From Clostridium sp. K4410.MGS-306 (GTDB lineage: Bacteria; Cyanobacteriota; Vampirovibrionia; Gastranaerophilales; Gastranaerophilaceae), in contig LARD01000009.1 of NCBI GenBank assembly GCA_000980375.1, positions 62,001 through 126,000 on the forward strand: a stretch of DNA of 64,000 nucleotides. The letters are read 5' to 3'. The stretch's first letter is position 1. Every line of letters starts with the position of its first letter. A model generated the notes under the pieces. The model was not told the DNA's origin, did no database searches, and saw only the letters and a program-made list of their open reading frames with translations. The position numbers and the translations under genes are program-made. Positions 41,459-49,780 of this stretch are shown here, in pieces.

Positions 41459-42508
41459 CTAGTTGTTCATATCTTTAACGCTAAGAGCAATTCTGTGTTC
41501 TTGCGGAGTGAATTTTTTGATAAGAACTTTAACTTCGTCACCGTTTTTGTAGATATCAAACGGGTTAGCGTTTGAGTCTTCCATTTCAGCTACAGGAAGC
41601 AATGCTTCTACGCCGGGGAAAATGTTGATGAAAGCGCCGAAAGAAGTAACTTTGTTAACAGTACCTGTTATAACCTGTCCTTCTTCAAACTTGTCTTCGA
41701 TTTCTTCCCACGGATTGTCGCCGATTCTTTTCAAGCTCAAGCTGATACGTTTGAGGTCTTCGTCAATTTTGAGAACTTTAACTTCAATTTTTTGACCGAG
41801 TGTTAAAACATCAGAAGGATGTTTGATTCTCTGCCAAGAGATTTCAGAAATAGGAAGAAGTCCGTCTACACCGTTGATGTCAATAAATGCACCGAAATCA
41901 GCGATTCTTACAACTTCGCCTTCAACTGTCTGATCAACTTCAAGGTTAGAAATAACTTCGTCAACCAGTTGTTCTCTTTGTTCAGCGAGAGCCTGTCTTT
42001 GAGAAAGGATGAGTTTGTTTCTTTTTGCGTCAGCTTCAAGAACTTTAACTTCGATTTCCTGATTCATCAAACCGTCAAAAGGCATACCTGTTCTTAATTG
42101 AGAAGCAGGGATAAAACCGCGGAGGTCATTAACTTCAACAATTACGCCGCCTTTAACAAGAGAAACAACTTTAGCAGTAACTGTTTCGCCTGTAATTTTA
42201 GCGTTTTGAAGAGTCTGCCAAGCTTGAGCACAAGCAACTCTTTTAAGAGAAAGAAGCATACCGCTTTTTTCGTCTTCATCTTCTTTTAAGATGTAGAATT
42301 CTTTGCAGTCGCCGATTTTCATATCATCAACCATTGATGTCGGGATTTCTCTGTTAGGAAGGAAACCTTCTGATTTAGAACCGATATCAACGAGGTATCC
42401 GTCGTTTTCTTTTTTTACGAGCTGGCCTCTTACAACGTCAGCCACGCTTAATTTTGATTTGAAAGATTCTTCCAATAGTCTTTCGAATTCGTCCATTTGT
42501 GTTGTCAT
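41459..42508 (-). CDS. rpsA: 30S ribosomal protein S1 (four S1 domains)
   Basis: 349 residues with four S1 RNA-binding repeats (about 20-90, 108-172, 190-262 and 278-346). Key strands are DGYLVDIGSKSEGFLP, KGGVIVEVNDLRGFIPASQL, ADFGAFIDINGVDGLLP and TSFGAFINIFPGVEALLP. Four repeats are intermediate between the six of Proteobacteria and shorter forms. It binds mRNA leaders for translation initiation. It follows ispH by 19 nt on the same strand; in several Clostridia these two are fused into one protein, which makes the adjacency notable. Confidence 0.93.
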   Translation of the reverse strand: MTTQMDEFERLLEESFKSKLSVADVVRGQLVKKENDGYLVDIGSKSEGFLPNREIPTSMVDDMKIGDCKEFYILKEDEDEKSGMLLSLKRVACAQAWQTLQNAKITGETVTAKVVSLVKGGVIVEVNDLRGFIPASQLRTGMPFDGLMNQEIEVKVLEADAKRNKLILSQRQALAEQREQLVDEVISNLEVDQTVEGEVVRIADFGAFIDINGVDGLLPISEISWQRIKHPSDVLTLGQKIEVKVLKIDEDLKRISLSLKRIGDNPWEEIEDKFEEGQVITGTVNKVTSFGAFINIFPGVEALLPVAEMEDSNANPFDIYKNGDEVKVLIKKFTPQEHRIALSVKDMNN

Positions 42509-42527
42509 TTTTACTTTTTTCCTTTCA

Positions 42528-43424
42528 TTAGTAATTATTTAATTTGTTTATAACATTTTCAATTATCGCGTCGGGGGTGGAAGCACCGGCCGTTACACCG
42601 ATATTTTGTGCATTTTTTATCAAACTATCATAGTTTTTGAGCTCTTCGTCAGTTTCTATGTGGATAGTTGATGTAATGCCTGATAAAATTTCTGCAAGAT
42701 GGGTAGTGTTGGCACTCTTTTTGCTTCCTACAACCACCATCAAATCAGATTCCAGAGCAAGGCTCTTTGCCTCGGACTGTCTCAAAGATGTAGAAGCACA
42801 GATTGTGTTGAAGACTTTTACCTCTTTTGCCAGCGGTAGAAGATAGTTTACAACACTCTTGAGATTTTCTATTCTTTGAGTTGTTTGAACAACCACACCC
42901 ACTCTTTTGTGTTTGATGATTTCTTCTTCAAACTCTTTTAAAGATTCTGTGTCAGGCGCAACAATAACGTGTTCGCCATGCGGTTGTGCGTTGGCTTTTA
43001 TTGCACAAACTTCAGGGTGTTCGGGTTTTCCTACTATCACGAGCAAAAAACCTTCCTGCACAAGCTGGATTGCTTTTTGTTGAACTTTTTTTACGTCAAA
43101 ACAGGTCAAATCCACAACGTCATAACCTTTTGCTTTTGCGTTTTCAAAAACTTCAGGCGCTGCACCGTGGCTGCGTATAACACATACACCCGTTTTTGAG
43201 CATGGCAGCTCATCCACTGTGTGGATTCCAAGCCCCGACAGCTCGTTAATAACATGCGAATTGTGTATCAATTCACCGAGTACAAAAATTTCTTTATCGG
43301 GATTTTCGTTCTTTAGTTTTTTTGTTGTTTCAACGGCTCTTTTTACGCCGTAACAAAAACCTGCATGTTTCGCCAGTTTTATGTTTTTCTTCAAATGAAG
43401 GTACATCCAATCTTTAAGCCTCAT
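42528..43424 (-). CDS. ispH: 4-hydroxy-3-methylbut-2-enyl diphosphate reductase
   Basis: Last enzyme of the MEP isoprenoid pathway, a [4Fe-4S] protein. The three cluster cysteines are Cys24 (AGFCYGV), Cys108 (DLTCFDV) and Cys209 (NTICASTSLRQ). Substrate-binding motifs HNSHV, SHGA, GKPEHPE and TAGASTPD are present. The start may be ATG 43424 or, closer to typical homologues, ATG 43406; neither has a strong site. It is the first gene of an ispH-rpsA unit. The 194-nt upstream gap holds the divergent start of fliJ. Confidence 0.96.
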   Translation of the reverse strand: MRLKDWMYLHLKKNIKLAKHAGFCYGVKRAVETTKKLKNENPDKEIFVLGELIHNSHVINELSGLGIHTVDELPCSKTGVCVIRSHGAAPEVFENAKAKGYDVVDLTCFDVKKVQQKAIQLVQEGFLLVIVGKPEHPEVCAIKANAQPHGEHVIVAPDTESLKEFEEEIIKHKRVGVVVQTTQRIENLKSVVNYLLPLAKEVKVFNTICASTSLRQSEAKSLALESDLMVVVGSKKSANTTHLAEILSGITSTIHIETDEELKNYDSLIKNAQNIGVTAGASTPDAIIENVINKLNNY

Positions 43425-43618
43425 ACAAAATAAATTTGTATGGTACTAATATCAATACCATGAACATTTTTTGTTTACAACAGTAAAGGACTTTAATAAT
43501 TTACATTTTTTGGAGGATACAGTTAATGATACGCATGTAGTACCCTATGTGTATATAATTCTGCGTGAATTGTATAAATCAAGACTTGGTTAAAAATTTA
43601 AGAGGTTAAAGGTAAGAT

Positions 43619-44065
43619 TTGAAGAAATTTCAATTCAGACTACAGGTTGTTCTTGATATCAAGGAAAAGCTCCTTGAGCAGAAACTCCTTGAACTTTCAA
43701 AGGTTCAAAGGGGGCTTCAAGATGCTGTTAACAAACAAAAAACTCTTGAAGGCTATCAGGCCGAAATCAACGAGGCACTTTTAAATGTATTCCAAAGCGG
43801 AAATGAGCTGGACCTTGTCGAAGTGCAAAGATACAAAGATTTTATTAACAAACTGATTGTAGATATTTCCAACCAGAAAGTTGTTGTTCAAAATATTACA
43901 AAACTGCTTGATATTAAAAGAAAAGAAGTTAATGATGTTTTGAAAGAAAAAAAGGTACTGGAAAAACTAAAAGAAAATCAGAAGAAAAAATTCTATCATG
44001 AATTTGAAGCATACGAAAGAAATGAACTGGACGATATTGCTTCATCAAGATACGCAAGGTTTTAA
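43619..44065 (+). CDS. fliJ: flagellar export chaperone FliJ
   Basis: 148 residues, the typical FliJ size. It opens with FQFRLQVVLDIKEKLLEQ and ends with the conserved coiled-coil tail (KVLEKLKENQKKKFYHEFEA, then ERNELDDIASSRY). It interacts with FliI and FlhA in export of rod and hook subunits. The start is TTG 43619, with AAAGG (43608-43612) 6 nt upstream. It heads the operon fliJ-fliK-flgD-flgE, a classical order. A second FliJ-like gene lies at 20011-20520. Confidence 0.9.
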   Translation: MKKFQFRLQVVLDIKEKLLEQKLLELSKVQRGLQDAVNKQKTLEGYQAEINEALLNVFQSGNELDLVEVQRYKDFINKLIVDISNQKVVVQNITKLLDIKRKEVNDVLKEKKVLEKLKENQKKKFYHEFEAYERNELDDIASSRYARF

Positions 44066-44127
44066 AAAAAAGGCTGCATAGACTTGGGGGCAGCAAGGGG
44101 AACTAAAACTTCGAGGAAAAAGAGAGA

Positions 44128-46170
44128 ATGACTTCACAGTATACACAGACATCACAAATATTACCGTCACAATTGATGGCAAATGCGTTTTCTTCTAAAT
44201 CACAAAACTACGCAAACGTCAGCTCTGAAGCATTCTCTTCTGTGTTGGATAATGCGTCAAAGTCATATTCTTATGCGGATAAATCTACAAACATGTCTTC
44301 AACAGCAAATGATTACGCTCAAAAAACAAAGGACCTTAACTCTCAAAAAACAGAGGTAAAAAAAGATAACAACGATAATTCCAATAAAATTAAGGATAAA
44401 GAAACCTCTGATAAAATTGATGAAAAAGATTCTTTAAAATCTGACGACAAAAACATAACAGATAAATCAGATTATGCTGAAAAAAATGACAATACACATA
44501 AAGCAGATAAAGAAGACAAAGCAGATAAAAAAGATAATACACAAACATCAGAACAAGAAAAAGACAATGATGTAAAATCAGAATCAAATACGCAAGAAGT
44601 GTCTGACAAAGATATAAAAAACAATGCTCAATCAGAGCTTCAAAATCAGACAACACAAGCCTTAAACGCACAGCAAGCCGTCCTTGTTTCAGTGGAAGTT
44701 TCAGCTGAAGCCGCAACTGCAACAGCAGCACAAACAACTGCTCAAACTGACGTGCAGCAAGACTCGGAAAATACAGTTACTGCTGTTGCAAAAACTACAG
44801 AAGCTGTGATTGATACACAAAATTCTAAAGACAGCGTTAATACAATTGTAAACGAACAAATCCTTTCTAATATTGAATACGAGGATTTAAGTGCTGTAGA
44901 TACAGAACTCAAAAAAGCCGGTATTGACGCAGAAACACTCAAAAAAATCGTAGAGCAGGCTAAAAATACACAAAATTCTGATACTGCGCAAATAGTACAG
45001 GATGTGCCGTCTCAAGAAAAAACAGATGTAAAATTAGCAGACACTCTAAAAACAGCACAAACTGTCAAAGATGTTGCAGAAAATATAAATACACAGGTAT
45101 CAAGCGAGGCTGCTGAAGTTAAGGCAGAAGTGAAAAACAATACTGCACTTGAAAAAGAGGCACAAACCCTCCCTTTAAAAACAGCTAAAGACAACCTTGC
45201 AGCTGATACATCAAGATTGACTGCCAACATTGAACAGGCAGAGACTGCTCAAAATGCTGCACCGGCACCTGTTACTCCTGCTGATACAAAAGCAGAGGAG
45301 TCTCCTGTTATTAAAGTTACACAGGAGGTTGCATCACAGCTAAAAGACAATGTTGCGCAAAATACGTCTCAAAATATTGAAAACAAAGATACAACTTCCA
45401 AAACAAAAGATAAAGCTGTTGAGCAGATGACAAAGCTTCAAGATACAGACACTGTGGTAACAGAAGCAAGAACTCAGGCAGACAATTCAAATTCAAATGG
45501 CGGCAACTCTAACGGCAGCACAAACATGCCGCAAGGCACAGCAGGCGAGCTTGCAGCAAAATTGTCTGTTGATGCTGCACCAACAAACACCTCCGGCGCT
45601 GAAGCGTTTGTTAATAAACTTGACGCACAGCTTAGCGCAAAAGGTGCTTCTGCAACAGCAAGAACCACTACATTAAATCAGTCTGACATCATGTCACAGG
45701 TTAATGCAAAGTTTGAAGAACTGCAAAAATTAGGCAACAACAAGGTGTCTATCATCTTGCAGCCTGAAAATCTCGGCAAAGTTTCCGTTGAAATCATGAA
45801 CTCAAAAGACGGAATTGTTGCAAAAATGACTACAGACAGCCAGCAGGTAAAAGAGCTTTTTGACAAAAACGTAGAAGCGTTGAAATCAAACCTGAGCTCA
45901 CAGGGCGTTAATGTCAACAATATTAAGGTTGAATGTTCACAAGAAAGCGCAAACCACGCAATGAACTTTGAACAACAGCAATTTAATCAGTCTTTTAACG
46001 GACAGCAAAACAGCCACAATCAGGCTAATCAATCACACCAACAATCAAATAATGCGTATGAATCATCATACGAAACTTCCTCGCAGGAAGCTGAGCCAAA
46101 TCAGGGCGTAGAAATCAAAAATACTGATACTTTGATAAAACATAATGGTAAGGTAGACTACTCAGTCTAG
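44128..46170 (+). CDS. fliK: flagellar hook-length control protein FliK
   Basis: 680 residues. The long N-terminal part is disordered, rich in Lys/Asp/Ser/Thr/Gln/Ala, as expected of the secreted molecular ruler. The C-terminal FliK domain (about 530-620) shows LQPENLGKVSVEIMNSKDG, MTTDSQQVKELF and LKSNLSSQGVNVNNIKV. A Gln/Asn/His-rich tail follows. FliK measures hook length and flips FlhB specificity; the intact NPTH FlhB is at 27009. flgD follows after 23 nt. Confidence 0.93.
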   Translation: MTSQYTQTSQILPSQLMANAFSSKSQNYANVSSEAFSSVLDNASKSYSYADKSTNMSSTANDYAQKTKDLNSQKTEVKKDNNDNSNKIKDKETSDKIDEKDSLKSDDKNITDKSDYAEKNDNTHKADKEDKADKKDNTQTSEQEKDNDVKSESNTQEVSDKDIKNNAQSELQNQTTQALNAQQAVLVSVEVSAEAATATAAQTTAQTDVQQDSENTVTAVAKTTEAVIDTQNSKDSVNTIVNEQILSNIEYEDLSAVDTELKKAGIDAETLKKIVEQAKNTQNSDTAQIVQDVPSQEKTDVKLADTLKTAQTVKDVAENINTQVSSEAAEVKAEVKNNTALEKEAQTLPLKTAKDNLAADTSRLTANIEQAETAQNAAPAPVTPADTKAEESPVIKVTQEVASQLKDNVAQNTSQNIENKDTTSKTKDKAVEQMTKLQDTDTVVTEARTQADNSNSNGGNSNGSTNMPQGTAGELAAKLSVDAAPTNTSGAEAFVNKLDAQLSAKGASATARTTTLNQSDIMSQVNAKFEELQKLGNNKVSIILQPENLGKVSVEIMNSKDGIVAKMTTDSQQVKELFDKNVEALKSNLSSQGVNVNNIKVECSQESANHAMNFEQQQFNQSFNGQQNSHNQANQSHQQSNNAYESSYETSSQEAEPNQGVEIKNTDTLIKHNGKVDYSV

Positions 46171-46193
46171 AATTTAAGGGGAGCAGGTAAAAA

Positions 46194-47003
46194 ATGGCAT
46201 CACTCGGTTCAATCCAACAAGAACTTGTAAATATGCAGTCGAATACGGCGGTAAACAAAGCAAAAGAACAGGCGGCAAACGGCGCTTCGCAGGAGCTTGA
46301 CGGCGACGCATTCTTAATGCTTATGCTGGAACAGCTTAAAAATCAGGATCCCATGGATCCTATGGATAACTCTGAAATGCTGGCTCAACAAGCACAGTTT
46401 ACACAGCTGACAGAGTTGCAAAAACTCAACGAATCAATCAGCACAAACAACATGATTCAACAGGCCAATGACCTTGTAGGCAAAACTGTTCAAATTGTTG
46501 ACCCTAACAACACATCAAGACTTATCACAGGTGTTGTGTCAAGCGCAAACTTTACAAATGGTACAGCGACAGTAACAGTAAACGGTAAAGAATATCCGCT
46601 CGGCCTTGTTGCAGCTATCACAGACGGTGCTCCGGCTACTGATGACAAGTTAATCGGTGACAAAAAATTATCTGAACTCAACGGAGCTTCCGGTATTACA
46701 GAAGGTTATGTAACACTTACAACTCAAGACGACGGATATAAGAAAAATCATACATACATCAAAATCACAAGCGATATGACTGTTAACGACTTTATGAAAG
46801 AGCTAGAAAAAGCCGGCGTTAAAACAAAACTCGAAAACGGTATCCTGACTATCGAAAAAGGTGACTTTAAAGGCATAAGCATGTCAGAAGGTAAAGTAGG
46901 TGATGATAAAGCAACGGCTTCTAACCTGCTCCAAAAAATGGAAATGTTCCAATCAGAAACAGGTGATCTGGAAACAGGAATTTTAGACTATAACAGAAAA
47001 TAA
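46194..47003 (+). CDS. flgD: flagellar hook cap / scaffolding protein FlgD
   Basis: 269 residues. The conserved N-terminal assembly region GDAFLMLMLEQLKNQDPMDP and MLAQQAQFTQLTELQ (about 37-80) is diagnostic. The middle (about 92-160) resembles the FlgD tudor/FlgE-like core, with VGKTVQIVDPNN. The C-terminal part (about 160-250) is unusual. It contains ELNG, TSDMTVNDFMKELEKAG and a downstream strand pattern that closely matches residues 175-264 of the FlgE encoded next door. The gene sits between fliK and flgE with a strong AAGGGGAG site. Confidence 0.94.
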   Translation: MASLGSIQQELVNMQSNTAVNKAKEQAANGASQELDGDAFLMLMLEQLKNQDPMDPMDNSEMLAQQAQFTQLTELQKLNESISTNNMIQQANDLVGKTVQIVDPNNTSRLITGVVSSANFTNGTATVTVNGKEYPLGLVAAITDGAPATDDKLIGDKKLSELNGASGITEGYVTLTTQDDGYKKNHTYIKITSDMTVNDFMKELEKAGVKTKLENGILTIEKGDFKGISMSEGKVGDDKATASNLLQKMEMFQSETGDLETGILDYNRK

Positions 47004-47048
47004 AAAAGTAAAATATACAGTTAAAATAAAGACAAAACGGGAGGATTA

Positions 47049-48395
47049 ATGACACAAGCATTTTACACTGCGATTGGCGGTATGGCAGCAGGCCAAACCA
47101 AAATTTCGGTTGTAGCCGACAACATCGCAAACATGAATACAATCGGCTTTAAAGCTTCTAACGTAAACTTTTCGGACGTTTACTACAGAACATCATCTAC
47201 AGGTCAAGCACCTACAGGCCAGATGGGTGGTATCAACCCTAAACAAACCGGTATTGGTGTACAAACAGCTTCTATTACAAGAGACTTTTCAGCCGGTACA
47301 ACACTCACAACAGGTCTTAATACCGACCTTTGTATCAACGGCAGCAGCTTTTTTACAGTAGCTTCTCCAACTGTTGAAATTCTCTATACAAGAGACGGTA
47401 ACTTTACAGTTGATGCTGACGGTCACATGGTTACATCAAGCGGTTACAAACTGCTTGGCACAAACAACAGCCTCAACACAACATCCAGCACAATACCTAT
47501 TAAAATTCCTACTTATATTGATACAGTCACAACACCTGCAACACAGGCTCAAATGGCTAATAAAGCTCTTGATGAATTAAACGGTATCAAATCCGGCGGT
47601 GTAAAAGACGGCTCATTTATAATCACAACTTTTGACAAGGCAGGCACACCTACAGAAAAAACAATCAATGTAACAAGTGATATGACTGTTAATCAACTGC
47701 TTGCTGCTATCAACAAGGCAGGTGGTGTACAAGCAAGCATTGTGGATGGTGCAGTCAGTATAAAAGCTGACGGTGTAGACAGATTTGAAGTTAAAAACGG
47801 CACTTCTAACATTGTCACACAGCTTGGTATAGGTAAAATGGACCCTACAACACAGGTAGCTTCTTCCGAGGTTATTAACTATCACCAGACAATTGGTGAA
47901 GGTAATATGGGAAGTGACAACTCCAAAAACTTTACTTCTGTAACTATTAACGAAAACGGCCTGATAGAAGTAAAATACGGCAACAACGATACATTGAGCG
48001 TAATGCAGGATCCTTCCGACCCGTCAAAAATGATTCTTAAATATACATTAAACGACGGTACAATCATCACCGGCTCTGACCTTACTGTTAATGATCAGCT
48101 TGTTGAACCTGCAAACCTTCAAATTCAAATGGCCAGCTTTGTTAACCCGCAAGGTCTGACAGCACAGGGCAACAATACTTATGCAACAGGCCCTAACAGC
48201 GGTATGGTACTTTACGGAAGTATTTCATCTACAGCATTTGGTAATGTTAAATCAGGTGTATTGGAAGGCTCTAACGTAGATTTGGCGTCCGAATTTGCAG
48301 ACATGGTTGTTTCTCAAAGAGCTATCGAGGCTAACAGCCGTGTGTTCACAACAACAAACGAAATTCTACAAACACTCTCCAACCTTGGCAGATAA
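47049..48395 (+). CDS. flgE: flagellar hook protein FlgE
   Basis: 448-residue hook subunit. N-terminal signature AFYTAIGGMAAGQTKIS and VADNIANMNTIGFKAS, then GSSFFTVAS and YTRDGNFTVDADG, and the C-terminal LASEFADMVVSQRAIEANSR are all typical. Between about 175 and 264 it has an insert containing TSDMTVNQLLAAINKAG, similar to flagellin 'IN'-type modules and to the tail of FlgD. This outward-facing D2-like part is the variable region of hooks. It ends the operon at a bidirectional terminator. A smaller hook/rod-like paralogue lies at 18420. Confidence 0.95.
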   Translation: MTQAFYTAIGGMAAGQTKISVVADNIANMNTIGFKASNVNFSDVYYRTSSTGQAPTGQMGGINPKQTGIGVQTASITRDFSAGTTLTTGLNTDLCINGSSFFTVASPTVEILYTRDGNFTVDADGHMVTSSGYKLLGTNNSLNTTSSTIPIKIPTYIDTVTTPATQAQMANKALDELNGIKSGGVKDGSFIITTFDKAGTPTEKTINVTSDMTVNQLLAAINKAGGVQASIVDGAVSIKADGVDRFEVKNGTSNIVTQLGIGKMDPTTQVASSEVINYHQTIGEGNMGSDNSKNFTSVTINENGLIEVKYGNNDTLSVMQDPSDPSKMILKYTLNDGTIITGSDLTVNDQLVEPANLQIQMASFVNPQGLTAQGNNTYATGPNSGMVLYGSISSTAFGNVKSGVLEGSNVDLASEFADMVVSQRAIEANSRVFTTTNEILQTLSNLGR

Positions 48396-48427
48396 TAATT
48401 AATTCCGTAACTTTAGTCTAACTGTAT

Positions 48428-48467
48428 AAAAAAATCCGAAGTTTGAAAAAAACTTCGGATTTTAATT
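48428..48467. terminator. bidirectional terminator between flgE and prs
   Basis: AAAATCCGAAGTT (48431-48443) pairs with AACTTCGGATTTT (48451-48463) around a 7-nt loop, with A's before and T's after. It closes flgE (+) and prs (-). Confidence 0.92.
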
Positions 48468-48490
48468 TACTCTCTTTTCTTAATATTTGA

Positions 48491-49501
48491 TTAGTAAGAC
48501 TTGTATTCTTTTTCAAATCCGAATAAAGAGCTTACTGATTCGTTGTCATGAATTCTTGAAATAGCTTCCCCAAGTATCGGCGCAATGCTCAACTGCGTAA
48601 ATTTGGAGGAGACCTCTCTGTCTAAAGGAATTGAGTTTGTTATAATAACTTCTTCCACAGGAGCTTCTTCCAGCCTTTGAATGGCAGGGCCGGACAAAAT
48701 ACCGTGGGCTGCGCAAACATAAACTTTTTGTGCACCTTCTTTTATAAGAAGTTTTGAAGCTTCGCAGATAGTACCTGCTGTGTCTATCATGTCGTCTACA
48801 AGCACGCAGATTTTGTCTTTTACATCACCGATGATGTGGTCGGCAATAGCTTCATTGTGTTTGTCTCTTCTTTTATCAACAATAGCAAGAGGGCAGTCGA
48901 GCTGCTTTGCAAAAACTCTTGTTCTTTGAACACCGCCTGTGTCAGGGCTGACTGCAACGAGTTTGTCAGCGGGGATGTTCAATTTTCTAATGTAGTCTGT
49001 CAACACGGGTGTTGCATAAATATGGTCAACAAGAATGTTGAAAAATCCCTGAATCTGACCTGTGTGAAGATCCATGGCAAGGATTCTATCAGCGCCTGCT
49101 GTTGTCAAAAGGTCTGCAACCAGTTTTGCTGTAATTGCTTCTCTTCCGGATGTTTTTCTGTCCTGTCTTGCGTAGCCGTAGTAAGGAATTACCGCTGTGA
49201 TAGATTTTGCGCTTGCTCTTTTAAACGCATCTATCATAATCAAAAGCTCCATCAGGTTTTCGTTAACAGGGTTTGATAAAGGCTGGATTAAAAATACATC
49301 GTCGCCTCTGATACTCTGCTGTACCTGAACATAGATTTCTCCGTCCGCAAAATTTTTGATAATCATCGGGCCTACGCTTGTACCCAGATAGCTTGCAATT
49401 TCTTCGGCCAGCTGTTTGTGTGCGCGGCCTGCAAAGAGTTTGATATCATGGGTGGGGCTGATAGTTTGCTCGCGCTGGGGAAAATCCATAGTCAATTCCA
49501 T
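48491..49501 (-). CDS. prs: ribose-phosphate pyrophosphokinase (PRPP synthetase)
   Basis: Makes PRPP for purine, pyrimidine, histidine and tryptophan synthesis. Class I motifs: FADGEIYVQV, PYYGYARQDRK, MDLHTGQIQGFF, SPDTGGVQR and the PRPP-binding loop VLVDDMIDTAGT. At 336 residues it is full length with a short N-terminal extension (MELTMDFPQREQTISP) before DIKLFAGRAH. AAGGAAGGA lies about 8 nt before ATG 49501. It is a single-gene unit between convergent flgE and divergent typA. Confidence 0.97.
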   Translation of the reverse strand: MELTMDFPQREQTISPTHDIKLFAGRAHKQLAEEIASYLGTSVGPMIIKNFADGEIYVQVQQSIRGDDVFLIQPLSNPVNENLMELLIMIDAFKRASAKSITAVIPYYGYARQDRKTSGREAITAKLVADLLTTAGADRILAMDLHTGQIQGFFNILVDHIYATPVLTDYIRKLNIPADKLVAVSPDTGGVQRTRVFAKQLDCPLAIVDKRRDKHNEAIADHIIGDVKDKICVLVDDMIDTAGTICEASKLLIKEGAQKVYVCAAHGILSGPAIQRLEEAPVEEVIITNSIPLDREVSSKFTQLSIAPILGEAISRIHDNESVSSLFGFEKEYKSY

Positions 49502-49682
49502 TTTTAATTCCTTCCTTGCCTTGCTTTATCGACAGACAAAAATAATTATATCAATAAATTTTTATATTTAATACATGTATTTTTAAAATATTAACTTTTT
49601 TTGTTGTGTATTAAGTAATAAAAAGCCTAAAAATATTTTTTGTTACTTCCAAACAGCTCAATTGTTTTATTGAAATAAAATG

Positions 49683-49694
49683 TTACAAATGTAA
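49683..49694. promoter_or_regulatory. TTACA-AA-TGTAA dyad upstream of typA
   Basis: The inverted repeat TTACA/TGTAA with a 2-nt centre contains TACAnnTGTA, the core of CopY/BlaI-family operators. The window encodes one BlaI-like repressor (13099-13455). It lies 87 nt before the typA start in a 279-nt intergenic region that otherwise holds only AT-rich sequence and weak promoter-like TATATGAT. A regulatory link is speculation. Confidence 0.3.
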
Positions 49695-49780
49695 TGAACG
49701 TGGGTTTTACTTTAAAATCTGTCTGTTATATGATTTTGTTAAGGTTACACAAACATTAATAACAGAAAATAAGGTATAAA

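Noticed and set aside
43526..43540. A four-codon ORF (MIRM) behind a strong GGAGG, upstream of fliJ
   Set aside because: The Shine-Dalgarno is striking, but four codons cannot be distinguished from chance and no attenuator structure follows. Noted only as a possible leader.
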